Part shown: one piece after another, positions 8,535 to 16,792 of the stretch | Layout of the letters: each line of letters begins with the position of its first letter | Numbering within the stretch: the first letter of the stretch is position 1 | NCBI GenBank assembly: GCA_031279675.1 | Contig: JAITIB010000038.1 | Coordinates: 1-37,165 of the forward strand | Reading direction: 5' to 3' | Length of the DNA stretch: 37,165 nt | Source of the DNA: Puniceicoccales bacterium | Lineage (GTDB): Bacteria > Verrucomicrobiota > Verrucomicrobiia > Opitutales > UBA953 | The notes under the pieces: generated by a model | What the model was told of the DNA's origin: nothing | Database searches by the model: none | What the model saw: the letters and a program-made list of their open reading frames with translations, nothing else | Made by a program: the position numbers and the translations under genes

Positions 8535-10283
8535 ATGAGCTCTGCAAATTCGATTGTCGTCAACTGTGGCGCGACCCATGTCTCCGTCTCCGTTTTTTCG
8601 GCGGGCGACGGGCATTTGAAATTGGAAAAATTTCTCGTCCAGCCGCTCTCCTACGATTACGCCAACGAGGCCGCGTGGCTTGATGTACTGACGGGGGCGT
8701 TGCGCGGCATTGTCCGCAGGATGGGACTTTCCGGTCCCGCGACGGTCATCGTCCCCGGTTACCAGCTCCTGACGAAGAATATCAAGGTTCCCCAGGTCGA
8801 GAAATCCCGCCAGCGCCAGATCATCGCATTCGAGGCCCAGAACAGTCTGCCAAACGCGAGTGAGATGGTGTGGGACAGCCAGATCATTTCCACTGACGGA
8901 GTCGAGGCCGAGGTGGCGTTGTTTGCACACCGTTCCAGCGATGCCGTGCGCTTCACCGAGGCAGTCCGCTCGACGGGTTTGAAGCCGGAGATCGTGGACG
9001 CGGCGACGTTGCTGGATTATCAGGCCTACCTGCTCTCCCAGCGCACGATCGAGGAGGAGGTGTTGCTGGTGAACATCGGGGCGCGCTCGACGAATCTCAC
9101 CTTCGTTTCCTCGTCGGGCTTCAGCATCCAGAACATCAGTCTGGGCGGCAATTTTCTCACGCAGACGCTGGCGGACAACCTTGGGCAGACTTTCCGTGTC
9201 GCGGAAGAGCTCAAGCTGCAGTATTTCTCGGGGCAAAAGCACGCCAATCCGGGCGACCCCTTGGCGGACACCCTGCGCACCAACGCCCAGACATTTGCGC
9301 GCCGGCTTGGGCAGGATATTTCACGACGCATCGTGAACTACAAGCGCCAGAATGCGGGCCGTGTCCCGGTTCGTTTGCTCCTGACGGGCCGTGCCTCGCT
9401 CCTGCCCGGATTGTCAGAGCACCTCTGCGACATTCTCAAGATTTCGGTGGATTACTTTGATCCGACCGGGACGTTGCGGATTGGCTCCCATGTCCATCCC
9501 GAGCTTCTTGACGCATTCCGCTTCCAAATGTCGGAGACCGTTGGGGGTGCCGCCCGCCTTGTGTTGCCAGAGCCCGTGGGGGTCAACCTCCTGCCCAAGG
9601 CGGTTGCGGAGGCGATGGAGTTCACCAAGAAAAAACCCGTCCTGCTGCTTGCCGCCTTTCTGCTCGCGGTGGCGCCGTGGCCTGTCGCGGTGCATTTCCT
9701 GAAAACCAACAAGGAGCTTTCCGGTCGCATCAAGGCGGTAAAGGCCGAGGGCGACAAATATATCGAAAACAGGAACACACTCGAGAGCGTCACCACCGAC
9801 GTTCAAAAAACTGCCGCTCATGTTGCCGCGCTCGCCCATGTCGCCGCCGCCCGCGAAAACTGGCGTTTCTTCCTCTTTGAGCTCCAGAACACATTGATTG
9901 AGAACACGCGGCACGCATGGATTGAGTCGCTTGTCGTGACGCGCCCGGCTCCCAAGCCCCCCGCGCGTGCCGCGGATGGCAAGCCTGCCGTCTCCCCCGC
10001 CCCCAACACTCCTGCCGCTCCCGGTAACGCGCCGGCGGTGAGCGTCTCCATCACGGTTCGTGTCTTGATGGACAAAATTGCGCCCGGCGCCACCTACAAC
10101 GCCGACGCCGTCAACCAAAAGTTCAAGGAAATTCAGGACAGCCTTCAGTCGCGTTCCACCTTCCTTGACGAAGACAAGGAGGGGCGCAAACGAATTGAGG
10201 CGCATGCCGCCGCCGGCACCGACGGGGCGAATCTTCCCAAGCGCACCTTCATCCTGACCATCAACCCCGCCAATCCTCTCTGA
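8535..10283 (+). CDS. Amuc_1101-like PilM-PilN fusion protein
   Basis: A protein of 582 residues. Residues 1-~345 are a PilM/FtsA-like actin-fold ATPase: SIVVNCGATHVSVSVF (N-terminal phosphate 1 region), EVLLVNIGARSTNLTFV (phosphate 2) and RLLLTGRASLLPGLSEHL (adenosine region). Residues ~363-386 (KPVLLLAAFLLAVAPWPVAVHF) form one membrane helix. A coiled coil and a small alpha/beta domain like PilN follow (ENWRFFLFELQNTLIENTRHAWIESLVV), interrupted by an Ala/Pro-rich stretch. In classical type IV pili, PilM is cytosolic and binds a separate PilN, which spans the inner membrane. Here both parts are one chain, as in the Akkermansia family. It would be the cytosol-to-membrane link of the complex. 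The gene is followed after 10 nt by the Amuc_1100-like gene, which argues for one transcript. Confidence 0.85.
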   Translation: MSSANSIVVNCGATHVSVSVFSAGDGHLKLEKFLVQPLSYDYANEAAWLDVLTGALRGIVRRMGLSGPATVIVPGYQLLTKNIKVPQVEKSRQRQIIAFEAQNSLPNASEMVWDSQIISTDGVEAEVALFAHRSSDAVRFTEAVRSTGLKPEIVDAATLLDYQAYLLSQRTIEEEVLLVNIGARSTNLTFVSSSGFSIQNISLGGNFLTQTLADNLGQTFRVAEELKLQYFSGQKHANPGDPLADTLRTNAQTFARRLGQDISRRIVNYKRQNAGRVPVRLLLTGRASLLPGLSEHLCDILKISVDYFDPTGTLRIGSHVHPELLDAFRFQMSETVGGAARLVLPEPVGVNLLPKAVAEAMEFTKKKPVLLLAAFLLAVAPWPVAVHFLKTNKELSGRIKAVKAEGDKYIENRNTLESVTTDVQKTAAHVAALAHVAAARENWRFFLFELQNTLIENTRHAWIESLVVTRPAPKPPARAADGKPAVSPAPNTPAAPGNAPAVSVSITVRVLMDKIAPGATYNADAVNQKFKEIQDSLQSRSTFLDEDKEGRKRIEAHAAAGTDGANLPKRTFILTINPANPL

Positions 10284-10293
10284 ACGCACAAAC

Positions 10294-11361
10294 ATGAAAC
10301 AGTATCCTTTTTTTACAGCCATTTTCACCGGGTTGTGCCTTGCGTTCCTGGTTGGTGTGGGATTTGCCCTCAAAGGTGGGATGGACTATTCAAAAAACAC
10401 GGCGACGCTCGAGGGCAGCACGAACATTCTGGACGGAGTGCGGAACAACAAAGTCGCGCCCACCCGTGAGAATGTTGACGCCGCGCGGTCCAACCTTGTT
10501 GATCTGCAAAACAGCGAGCGCAATTTTTTCGAGACACTGAGGGGAACCCAGCGTTTCAGTCTTGATTCGCGCATTGAGGCGACCGATCTCGCCAGCAAGC
10601 TGCGTGAGTCCCGGGATAAGCTGCTTGGCGACATGAAGCGTGCCGATATTCGTCTCTATGGCAGGCAAGGCACCTTCGGGCTCGGTTTTCGTCGTTACGT
10701 TGACGCCACTGATGGAAATACCCCCCGCAAGCGCCTTGAGGAGATCGCCCTTCAGAAGAATGTCATCGAATACCTCATCGGCACGCTTATCACCGCCAAG
10801 GAGGGCGTGAAAAATCCGCTCATCCTCCAGTCCGTTTGCCGCGAACCCATTGAATTGTCCGTTGTCCGGGGTGTTGGCGCCGTTGCGCCCAAGACCAACG
10901 ATGACGAATTCATCCCTCCTCCGGAAGCAACCTTGCGTGCCGACAACGTTGCCAGCACCTATTACTTCCGTCTCGTGTTCACCGCGCGCACTGACGTTCT
11001 GCGCCGCTTCATCAACCACGTCCATGGCTCCGGCTATCCTCTTGCATTGCGCGAAGTGAAGGTCGAGCCGGCCAAGGCCGAGGTGTTGCTTGCCCCGCCG
11101 GCACAGCAGGGCGCTCCCGCTCTTGCTGAGGCTGGTGTTGGCAACCCGCCTCCGGCATCGACGCCCCCTTTCCCTGTTGCATCCCCGGCCTTGCCTGGGT
11201 TTTCCGGGACGGCATTGCCGCTGTCTGGAGCCTCCGGTGCCGTCGCCCTTGACCAGCAACCGGCCCCTGTTGTTGTCCGGGATGTGCCGAGTGAATTCAC
11301 CGTGTCTTTTGAATACATCATCCCTGTGCAACCGGCTCCGAGAAAAGCCGCCAACAATTGA
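10294..11361 (+). CDS. Amuc_1100-like pilus-system protein (PilO-like)
   Basis: A protein of 355 residues with one N-terminal membrane helix (~6-28, FTAIFTGLCLAFLVGVGFAL) and a large periplasmic part. Residues ~50-110 are helical and probably coiled coil (ARSNLVDLQNSERNFFETL). A mixed alpha/beta domain follows at ~150-270, with a region around YYFRLVFTARTDVLRRFINHV that looks like the PilO ferredoxin-like fold. The C-terminus is an Ala/Pro linker and a final strand (SEFTVSFEYIIPVQ). The Akkermansia member of this family, Amuc_1100, is known as an abundant envelope protein that signals to host TLR2. Nothing here shows that this homologue does the same. It sits in the correct place of the five-gene order. 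Confidence 0.8.
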   Translation: MKQYPFFTAIFTGLCLAFLVGVGFALKGGMDYSKNTATLEGSTNILDGVRNNKVAPTRENVDAARSNLVDLQNSERNFFETLRGTQRFSLDSRIEATDLASKLRESRDKLLGDMKRADIRLYGRQGTFGLGFRRYVDATDGNTPRKRLEEIALQKNVIEYLIGTLITAKEGVKNPLILQSVCREPIELSVVRGVGAVAPKTNDDEFIPPPEATLRADNVASTYYFRLVFTARTDVLRRFINHVHGSGYPLALREVKVEPAKAEVLLAPPAQQGAPALAEAGVGNPPPASTPPFPVASPALPGFSGTALPLSGASGAVALDQQPAPVVVRDVPSEFTVSFEYIIPVQPAPRKAANN

Positions 11362-11382
11362 GTCGCCGAGAACACACAAGCC

Positions 11383-12348
11383 ATGAACAAACACTTTGAC
11401 AAATTGCTCCTCGCCTTCGCCCTCGTGTTTTTTGCCGCGGGTGTGGTTTGCGCCTTCCTGCTGGAAAAGTCTCAGCAAGAGGTGCCCAAGGTTGTTGCCA
11501 GTGCCCCGACGGGCGACTATTACGAGGAAATCTCTTTCCCTCAGCCCGGCATCCTTGACGAGTGGAGGGTGCCCTCGCATCCGCAGTATCCTGACGAGTC
11601 GCCTGACGAACCCACGCTTTGGAATTACGACATTTTCACCCCTGTGGAGATCACATGGAACCGTGCCGGGCACGCGTATGTTCCCAAGGGTGTGACGCAC
11701 GAGGATGAGCCGGAATTTGGGCTCAGGCTTGTTTCCTTCGCCCATCCCATTTACCGTCTGTCGCTGCAGGGATCCGTTGCGCCCGAGACCCAAAAGGCCG
11801 ATGAGAAAAAGACGGATGATCTCGAAATTCTCATCTACGATTCCGAGTTCAAAAACCAAGTCCGCACTCCCGCCGGGGAAATTTACGAGACCAAGGGCAA
11901 GCTCCTTCGTGTCCGCAAGGGGCAGGAGCTTTCAAGCCCCAACATAAAAATCACGGATTGCCAGCTCGCCACGGTTGATGGCGCGGATGGCACCAAGACC
12001 AAAAACCTCACGGTCACTGTTTTTGACAACGACCTCAACCGTGAGTTTCTCCTCACCACGCGTCCCTACGAGTTCACTGACATTACGAACCTCGTTTTCG
12101 CCCTTGAGTCCGATCCCGGCAAGACGTGGACACTGCACAAAGTCGGCGACAAAATCGAAGCGGAGGGCCTCGGAACATTTTCGATAAAAAGCATTGACTT
12201 TGAGCGCCGGCATGTGAGTGTGGAGAAACTTTACAAATCCGTTACCCGGGGAAAATCCAAGAAAACGCAGACCGTGACACTCCGGGTCGAGTCACCAAAG
12301 CAACCAACCATCGCACCGAAATCCATCGAAACAGCCGCTCAATCTTAA
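11383..12348 (+). CDS. Amuc_1099-like pilus-system protein
   Basis: A protein of 321 residues. An N-terminal membrane helix (~8-27, LLLAFALVFFAAGVVCAFLL) is followed by a periplasmic part with no cysteine and mostly predicted beta strands. It includes WNYDIFTPVEITWN (early), FGLRLVSFAHPIYRLSLQG (~110-128) and GLGTFSIKSIDFERRHVSVEKL (~263-284). The small repeated beta modules resemble what PilP does in classical systems, linking the inner-membrane proteins to the secretin. That comparison is by position and topology only. It lies between the PilO-like gene (21-nt gap) and the secretin gene (42-nt gap). Confidence 0.78.
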   Translation: MNKHFDKLLLAFALVFFAAGVVCAFLLEKSQQEVPKVVASAPTGDYYEEISFPQPGILDEWRVPSHPQYPDESPDEPTLWNYDIFTPVEITWNRAGHAYVPKGVTHEDEPEFGLRLVSFAHPIYRLSLQGSVAPETQKADEKKTDDLEILIYDSEFKNQVRTPAGEIYETKGKLLRVRKGQELSSPNIKITDCQLATVDGADGTKTKNLTVTVFDNDLNREFLLTTRPYEFTDITNLVFALESDPGKTWTLHKVGDKIEAEGLGTFSIKSIDFERRHVSVEKLYKSVTRGKSKKTQTVTLRVESPKQPTIAPKSIETAAQS

Positions 12349-12390
12349 CCACTCACCCCTTGATTCTAACCACTCAACTTTTCACCCCGC

Positions 12391-15300
12391 ATGAATAAGT
12401 CGCTCCGTCTAAAAAAAGTCCTCGCCTCGATACTGGTTGCCGCTGTGCCAACCACTTTGCCTGTTGCCGTCGTGCACGCCCAGGAGGCCGAGGATGGTAA
12501 CGCACGCTTCACGAACCTCATCCTTGAGGCCTATTCCGCCCGAGACAAGGGCGACCTTGCGCTTGCCAAGGCAAAGGCGGAGGAAGCGCTGAAAGTCGAC
12601 CCCACCTCGGCTGCTGCCAAGGAGCTCGTCGCCGAGGCTGACAAGGCTGCCGCCGTCCCGCCGCCGCCTGCTGTCGCTCCTCAGCCTCCTCTCCCCCCGC
12701 CGCCGCCCCCGCCACTTGCGGTGCCGCCATCGCCCTCTGGAACTGCCGTCGCTCCTGCCACGCCACTTGATGCCGTTGCCAGCAAGCACGAGGCCCTCTA
12801 CACCGAGGTGCAGATGGCAAAAGTCGAGGCCGACCAACTCGCCCGCGCGGGCAGGTATGTCGAGGCGCTCCTTCTTCTCGACAACGCCGAGAAGGCGCTT
12901 CCGAGCAGTGCCGGTGCCCAGCCGGTAAAGGATAGCGTCATTGTGTTGCGCCAGCAAATCATCGCCCTGCGTGATCACGGAGGTCTCCCCCCCCGCGTGA
13001 CTGTTGCCGCCGAACAGCTGCTTTCGGATACCAAGGCCCGGAATGACCGCCTCGCCGCGGAAGCCCTCGCGCTTGCGGAGGATGCCAGGGGGCAAATCAG
13101 AAAAGGACTTTTTGACGATGCCCAGGCCACACTCACCAAGGCCTTTGCCATCATGCCCCCCAGCATCGCGCTGCAGGACAAGATGGAGGAACTCCGTAAG
13201 GTTCAGTCCCTCCTCTATCGTGTGCGCATGGAAATTGCCGTCCAAGAGCAGCGTGACATTAAGGCTGCCGAGCACTACCTCGGCGAGTATGTCCGCATCA
13301 ACGGCAAGGAAACCCGCGAATACTACCAGCTCGAAGCATGGCTGTCGGATATCAAGAAAGACCCCGCCTTCCGCAACATCACCGAGAGCAGCCCCGGCTT
13401 TGCCAAGGCCGAGCCCAAGGTCGAGGAGCTCATCATCAAGGGGCGTTCGCAATATCTTTACGGTGACTTCGCCGGCGCCAAGGCCACCTTTGGCGAAGTC
13501 CTCCTCTATCAGCCTCACAACACTGTTGCCAAGACCCATATCATCAGGGTCAACGAGGTCCTTGCGCGCTCCTCTTCGCTCAACCGCAATGTGACCCGCT
13601 CCAGCATGTTGAACGAGGTTGACGAGAAATGGAAATCCCCGGAGGTTTTCGACAAGCGTGACACGCGTTCCTTGGTGGATGAAAACGCCGTGGACCCTGT
13701 CCTTGCCCGGATGAGGCGCATTCACATCCCGATGATTACATTGCAGGACGCCCACCTGAACAAGGCCATAGAGCTCCTGTCGGAGATTTCGCAAACCTTT
13801 GATCCTGAGCGCAAGGGTGTTAACATGGTCACCTTCGATCCGGAGCAGAAAAATCCGCAGGTGCGCATCATCATGCGCAACGTTTCCCTTGACCGTGTCC
13901 TTGATCTTGTCACCAAGACCGTTGGCTTCAGTTATACCATCAACAATGGCATTGTCGAAGTCCGGCCCGATGTTGGTAGCAGCGAAGTCGAGACGGAAAT
14001 TTTCCCCGTCAATCCCACTGCGGTGACCCGCATGACGGGCCTTGGCAGTGGTGCCGCCTCAGGCGCGGGAAATTCGGCGCCCGGAGGTTTTGCTCCCGCG
14101 GCGGGCGCGACACCGATTGGCGGCGGAGCGAGCCCGCAGGAAGAGGCCATCAAGAGCTACCTCCAGCGCTCGGGTGTTTCCTTTGAGGTGAAGGACAGTG
14201 CCCTTGCCTTCGATGGAACCCAGATCATCATAACGCAAAACCGCCGCAATCTGGAACGCATTCGCAACATTCTCCGTCGTTATAATGACATCAAGCAGGT
14301 CCATGTTGACGTCAAATTTCTTGAGGTGATCCAGTCGCAACTCAAGCAGATCGTGAACAACTGGCGGATTGAGAGGACCAACGCCTTTGGCGTTAAGGAA
14401 ATAAGGTCGGACACGGGTTTGCGGAGTTTGCATTCGGCGTGGGGACCGGCGAAGGCGGTAACGCCGGGGGCGATTGTCACCACGCCTTCCTCCCTGGATC
14501 CCACCACCGGGCTCAATGTCTCGGGCGAGCCCATCACCCAGCCCATCACCACCTCGCCTCCCGCGATTTCCAATTCTTTGCTGGGCAGCGAGACGGCTGT
14601 TTTCGACGGTGTCATCGGCACCATTGGCAGTTGGGATCTGCGATACATTTTGCAGGCCATCGAAGCCAGCGAGGGTTCTGACATGATGGCGGCGCCCAGC
14701 CTGACCGTGCTTGATGGCAAGACCGCAACCATCCGCATTGCGCAAGCGCTCCGTTATCCTGAAAACTACGGGCAGACCCAGTCGCAGACCTCCAACAACG
14801 GTGGCAGTAACTACTATGGCGGCGGCGGAAATTCGTCCGTCACCATTACGGCGGGGCAACCCCAGGATTTTGTCACGCAGGACATCGGTGTGAACTTGGA
14901 GATAACTCCCACGGTGGCCAAGGAGGACGATACCATTTCGCTGACACTCAAGCCCAAGGTGGTTGATTTCGAGGGTTTTGTGGAATACGGCGGTGTCTCG
15001 GTTGCCATTGCCGGCAATACGACGGTGACGGTGCCTTCGGGCTTTTATCAGCCCGTGTTTTCGATTCGCGAGATCACCACTGACGTGACGATTTTCGATG
15101 GTTCGACGATTGTCATTGGCGGCTTGATGCGCGAGGAGGTGAAGACGGTTGAGGACAAGATACCCGTGCTGGGTGATCTCCCGTTGTTGGGAGCGGCCTT
15201 CCGCAGCAAGGGCAAGACTGTCACCAAGAAAAATCTGATGGTGTTTGTCACCGCGAACCTGATTTCTCCGGGTGGTGGCCTTCTCAAGAGGACAGAGGGA

Positions 15301-15417
15301 ACGGTTGGCCCTGCCACGGTTTACGCCAATCCGACCTTGCTTACGCCCGCGGGGGAAGTCCATCGCGTGGTCATTGAGTCGCGCACTTCACCGACGACGC
15401 CGCCGGCGGCGCAATAG
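12391..15417 (+). CDS. Amuc_1098-like type IV pilus secretin with TPR region
   Basis: A protein of 1008 residues. It has a signal peptide (1-~30) and TPR-like helices (~37-86: YSARDKGDLALAKAKAEEAL). A proline-rich linker follows at ~88-118, then further TPR-type helices to ~400. An N0/STN-like domain spans ~444-525 (IPMITLQDAHLNKAIELL and VSLDRVLDLVTKTVGFSYTI). An N1/KH-like domain spans ~583-640 (IIITQNRRNLERIRNILRR). The secretin core spans ~745-955 (LQAIEASEGSDMMAAPSLTV, FDGSTIVIGGLMREE, DKIPVLGDLPLLGAAF, LMVFVTANLI). It would form the multimeric outer-membrane gate of the complex. The core contains a Gly/Asn/Ser-rich insertion near 800. It is the last gene of the operon and is followed by a terminator. 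No pilin, prepilin peptidase or PilB/PilT ATPase gene is present nearby. Confidence 0.92.
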   Translation: MNKSLRLKKVLASILVAAVPTTLPVAVVHAQEAEDGNARFTNLILEAYSARDKGDLALAKAKAEEALKVDPTSAAAKELVAEADKAAAVPPPPAVAPQPPLPPPPPPPLAVPPSPSGTAVAPATPLDAVASKHEALYTEVQMAKVEADQLARAGRYVEALLLLDNAEKALPSSAGAQPVKDSVIVLRQQIIALRDHGGLPPRVTVAAEQLLSDTKARNDRLAAEALALAEDARGQIRKGLFDDAQATLTKAFAIMPPSIALQDKMEELRKVQSLLYRVRMEIAVQEQRDIKAAEHYLGEYVRINGKETREYYQLEAWLSDIKKDPAFRNITESSPGFAKAEPKVEELIIKGRSQYLYGDFAGAKATFGEVLLYQPHNTVAKTHIIRVNEVLARSSSLNRNVTRSSMLNEVDEKWKSPEVFDKRDTRSLVDENAVDPVLARMRRIHIPMITLQDAHLNKAIELLSEISQTFDPERKGVNMVTFDPEQKNPQVRIIMRNVSLDRVLDLVTKTVGFSYTINNGIVEVRPDVGSSEVETEIFPVNPTAVTRMTGLGSGAASGAGNSAPGGFAPAAGATPIGGGASPQEEAIKSYLQRSGVSFEVKDSALAFDGTQIIITQNRRNLERIRNILRRYNDIKQVHVDVKFLEVIQSQLKQIVNNWRIERTNAFGVKEIRSDTGLRSLHSAWGPAKAVTPGAIVTTPSSLDPTTGLNVSGEPITQPITTSPPAISNSLLGSETAVFDGVIGTIGSWDLRYILQAIEASEGSDMMAAPSLTVLDGKTATIRIAQALRYPENYGQTQSQTSNNGGSNYYGGGGNSSVTITAGQPQDFVTQDIGVNLEITPTVAKEDDTISLTLKPKVVDFEGFVEYGGVSVAIAGNTTVTVPSGFYQPVFSIREITTDVTIFDGSTIVIGGLMREEVKTVEDKIPVLGDLPLLGAAFRSKGKTVTKKNLMVFVTANLISPGGGLLKRTEGTVGPATVYANPTLLTPAGEVHRVVIESRTSPTTPPAAQ

Positions 15418-15436
15418 GTTTTGCAAATCAATCAGG

Positions 15437-15472
15437 CAGGGTGCGTTCCAAGGAGTGCGCCCTGTTTTTTTT
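15437..15472 (+). terminator. Rho-independent terminator of the pilus-like operon
   Basis: CAGGGTGCG pairs with TGCGCCCTG (nine pairs, two of them G-U) around a 10-nt loop, followed at once by eight T. It starts 20 nt after the secretin stop codon and separates the operon from nuoH. Confidence 0.85.
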
Positions 15473-15533
15473 GCGAAGTGCTTTGGTGTGGACTTGGGGG
15501 ATGAGGAGCATTGCATGGGGGGGTATTTTTTGC

Positions 15534-16739
15534 ATGGAAACTTTTCCCGTTGATTTTCTTGAATGGCTGCTTGGGTTTTTGCCCGGTGATGCGCACTGGC
15601 TTCGGTGGATGGCGGGGGCCGGGGTTGCCATTGGGGCGATTCTGTCGGTTTTTGGGCTGACGTTTGCGTTTCTTACGGTGACGGAGCGCAAGTTGCTGGG
15701 GCGTTTTCAGAACCGTTATGGTCCGAACCGTGTCCGGGTGCTGGGGGTGCGGTGCTTTGGTTTTTTCCAGCCGTTTGCGGATGCGGTGAAGGCGTTGACG
15801 AAGGAGGATGTGGTGCCGCGCGGGGCGGACAGGGTGGTGCATTTTGTGGCGCCCGTGGTGGCGGTGGGTTTTTCGGTGCTGGGTTTGGCGGCGTTGCCGT
15901 TCGGGCGGGATTTGACGGTGTTGGGGGGGATGGATGCGTCGCTGGTGTATTTTTTTGCGGCGGGGGCCGGGGCGGAGTTGGTGGTGTTCATGGCGGGGTG
16001 GTCGAGTTGCAACAAGTATGCGTTGATTTCCGCGTTGAGGGCGCTTGCGCAGTTGGTGAGTTATGAGTTGCCGTTGTTGTTGACGGCGTTGGTGGTGGTG
16101 ATGTCCGCCGGGTCGTTGTCGTTGGTGGATGTGGTGGATGCGCAGGATGGGTGGTGGTTGGGGGGGCTGGTGCCGCAGTGGTTTGTGTTTACGCCGTGGG
16201 GTTTGACGGGGGGTCTGGTTTTTTACATTGCTGCGTTGGCGGAGTGCAACCGGTGTCCGTTTGATTTGCCTGAGGGGGAGAGTGAGATTATCGCGGGTTA
16301 TTTGACGGAGTATTCCGGGTTTAAGTATGCGTTGTTTTTCATGGGTGAGTATTTTGGGATGGCGGCGTTGTCGGGGTTGGGTGTGACCTTGTTTTTGGGT
16401 GGGTGGCAGGCGCCGTGCGAGTTTTTGCAGTTTGTGCCGTCGTTTGTGTGGTTTTACGTGAAGTTGGTCGGGGTGATTTTGAGTTTTATGTGGATGCGGG
16501 CGACGTTGTTGCGGTTGCGCATGGATCAGTTGATGAGGCTGGCGTGGAAGTTTCTGGTGCCGTTGGCGTTGGTGAATCTTTGGGTGGGGGTGTTTTGGGT
16601 GGGTTCGGCGGAGTGGGGTGTGTGGTGGGGGCTGCGTTGGGCGATGGGTTTTGGGGTGTCGGTGGGGGCGTTTGTCGGGTTGGGGCGTTTGTTGGGGGAG
16701 GGGTTTGCGCCGCGGCGTTACCGGTATGTGGCGGAGTAG
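15534..16739 (+). CDS. nuoH: NADH-quinone oxidoreductase subunit H
   Basis: Membrane subunit of respiratory complex I that forms part of the quinone site, 401 residues from the ATG at 15534 (METFPVDF). The track start at 15441 would begin inside the terminator. Diagnostic motifs: TVTERKLLGRFQNRYGPNR, ALRALAQLVSYE, the acidic FDLPEGESEIIAGYLTEYSGFKYALFFMGEY and several membrane helices. No other complex I gene is in the window; nuoH normally sits between nuoG and nuoI, so this is a stand-alone copy. Its codons end almost always in G or T (GTG, TTG, GCG, GGG), clearly unlike the pilus operon upstream. Whether it serves complex I or another membrane oxidoreductase cannot be told. The HzsA-related gene begins 53 nt downstream. 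Confidence 0.93.
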   Translation: METFPVDFLEWLLGFLPGDAHWLRWMAGAGVAIGAILSVFGLTFAFLTVTERKLLGRFQNRYGPNRVRVLGVRCFGFFQPFADAVKALTKEDVVPRGADRVVHFVAPVVAVGFSVLGLAALPFGRDLTVLGGMDASLVYFFAAGAGAELVVFMAGWSSCNKYALISALRALAQLVSYELPLLLTALVVVMSAGSLSLVDVVDAQDGWWLGGLVPQWFVFTPWGLTGGLVFYIAALAECNRCPFDLPEGESEIIAGYLTEYSGFKYALFFMGEYFGMAALSGLGVTLFLGGWQAPCEFLQFVPSFVWFYVKLVGVILSFMWMRATLLRLRMDQLMRLAWKFLVPLALVNLWVGVFWVGSAEWGVWWGLRWAMGFGVSVGAFVGLGRLLGEGFAPRRYRYVAE

Positions 16740-16792
16740 TGGGAATTTGCGGCTTGCGGGAACCGGGGGTGTGCGTTGGTGTTCTTTTTGCC

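Noticed and set aside
16403-16792. N-terminal extension of the HzsA-related ORF
   Set aside because: It overlaps nuoH in another frame and has a Val/Gly-rich meaningless composition; the ATG at 16793 starts a proper signal peptide.
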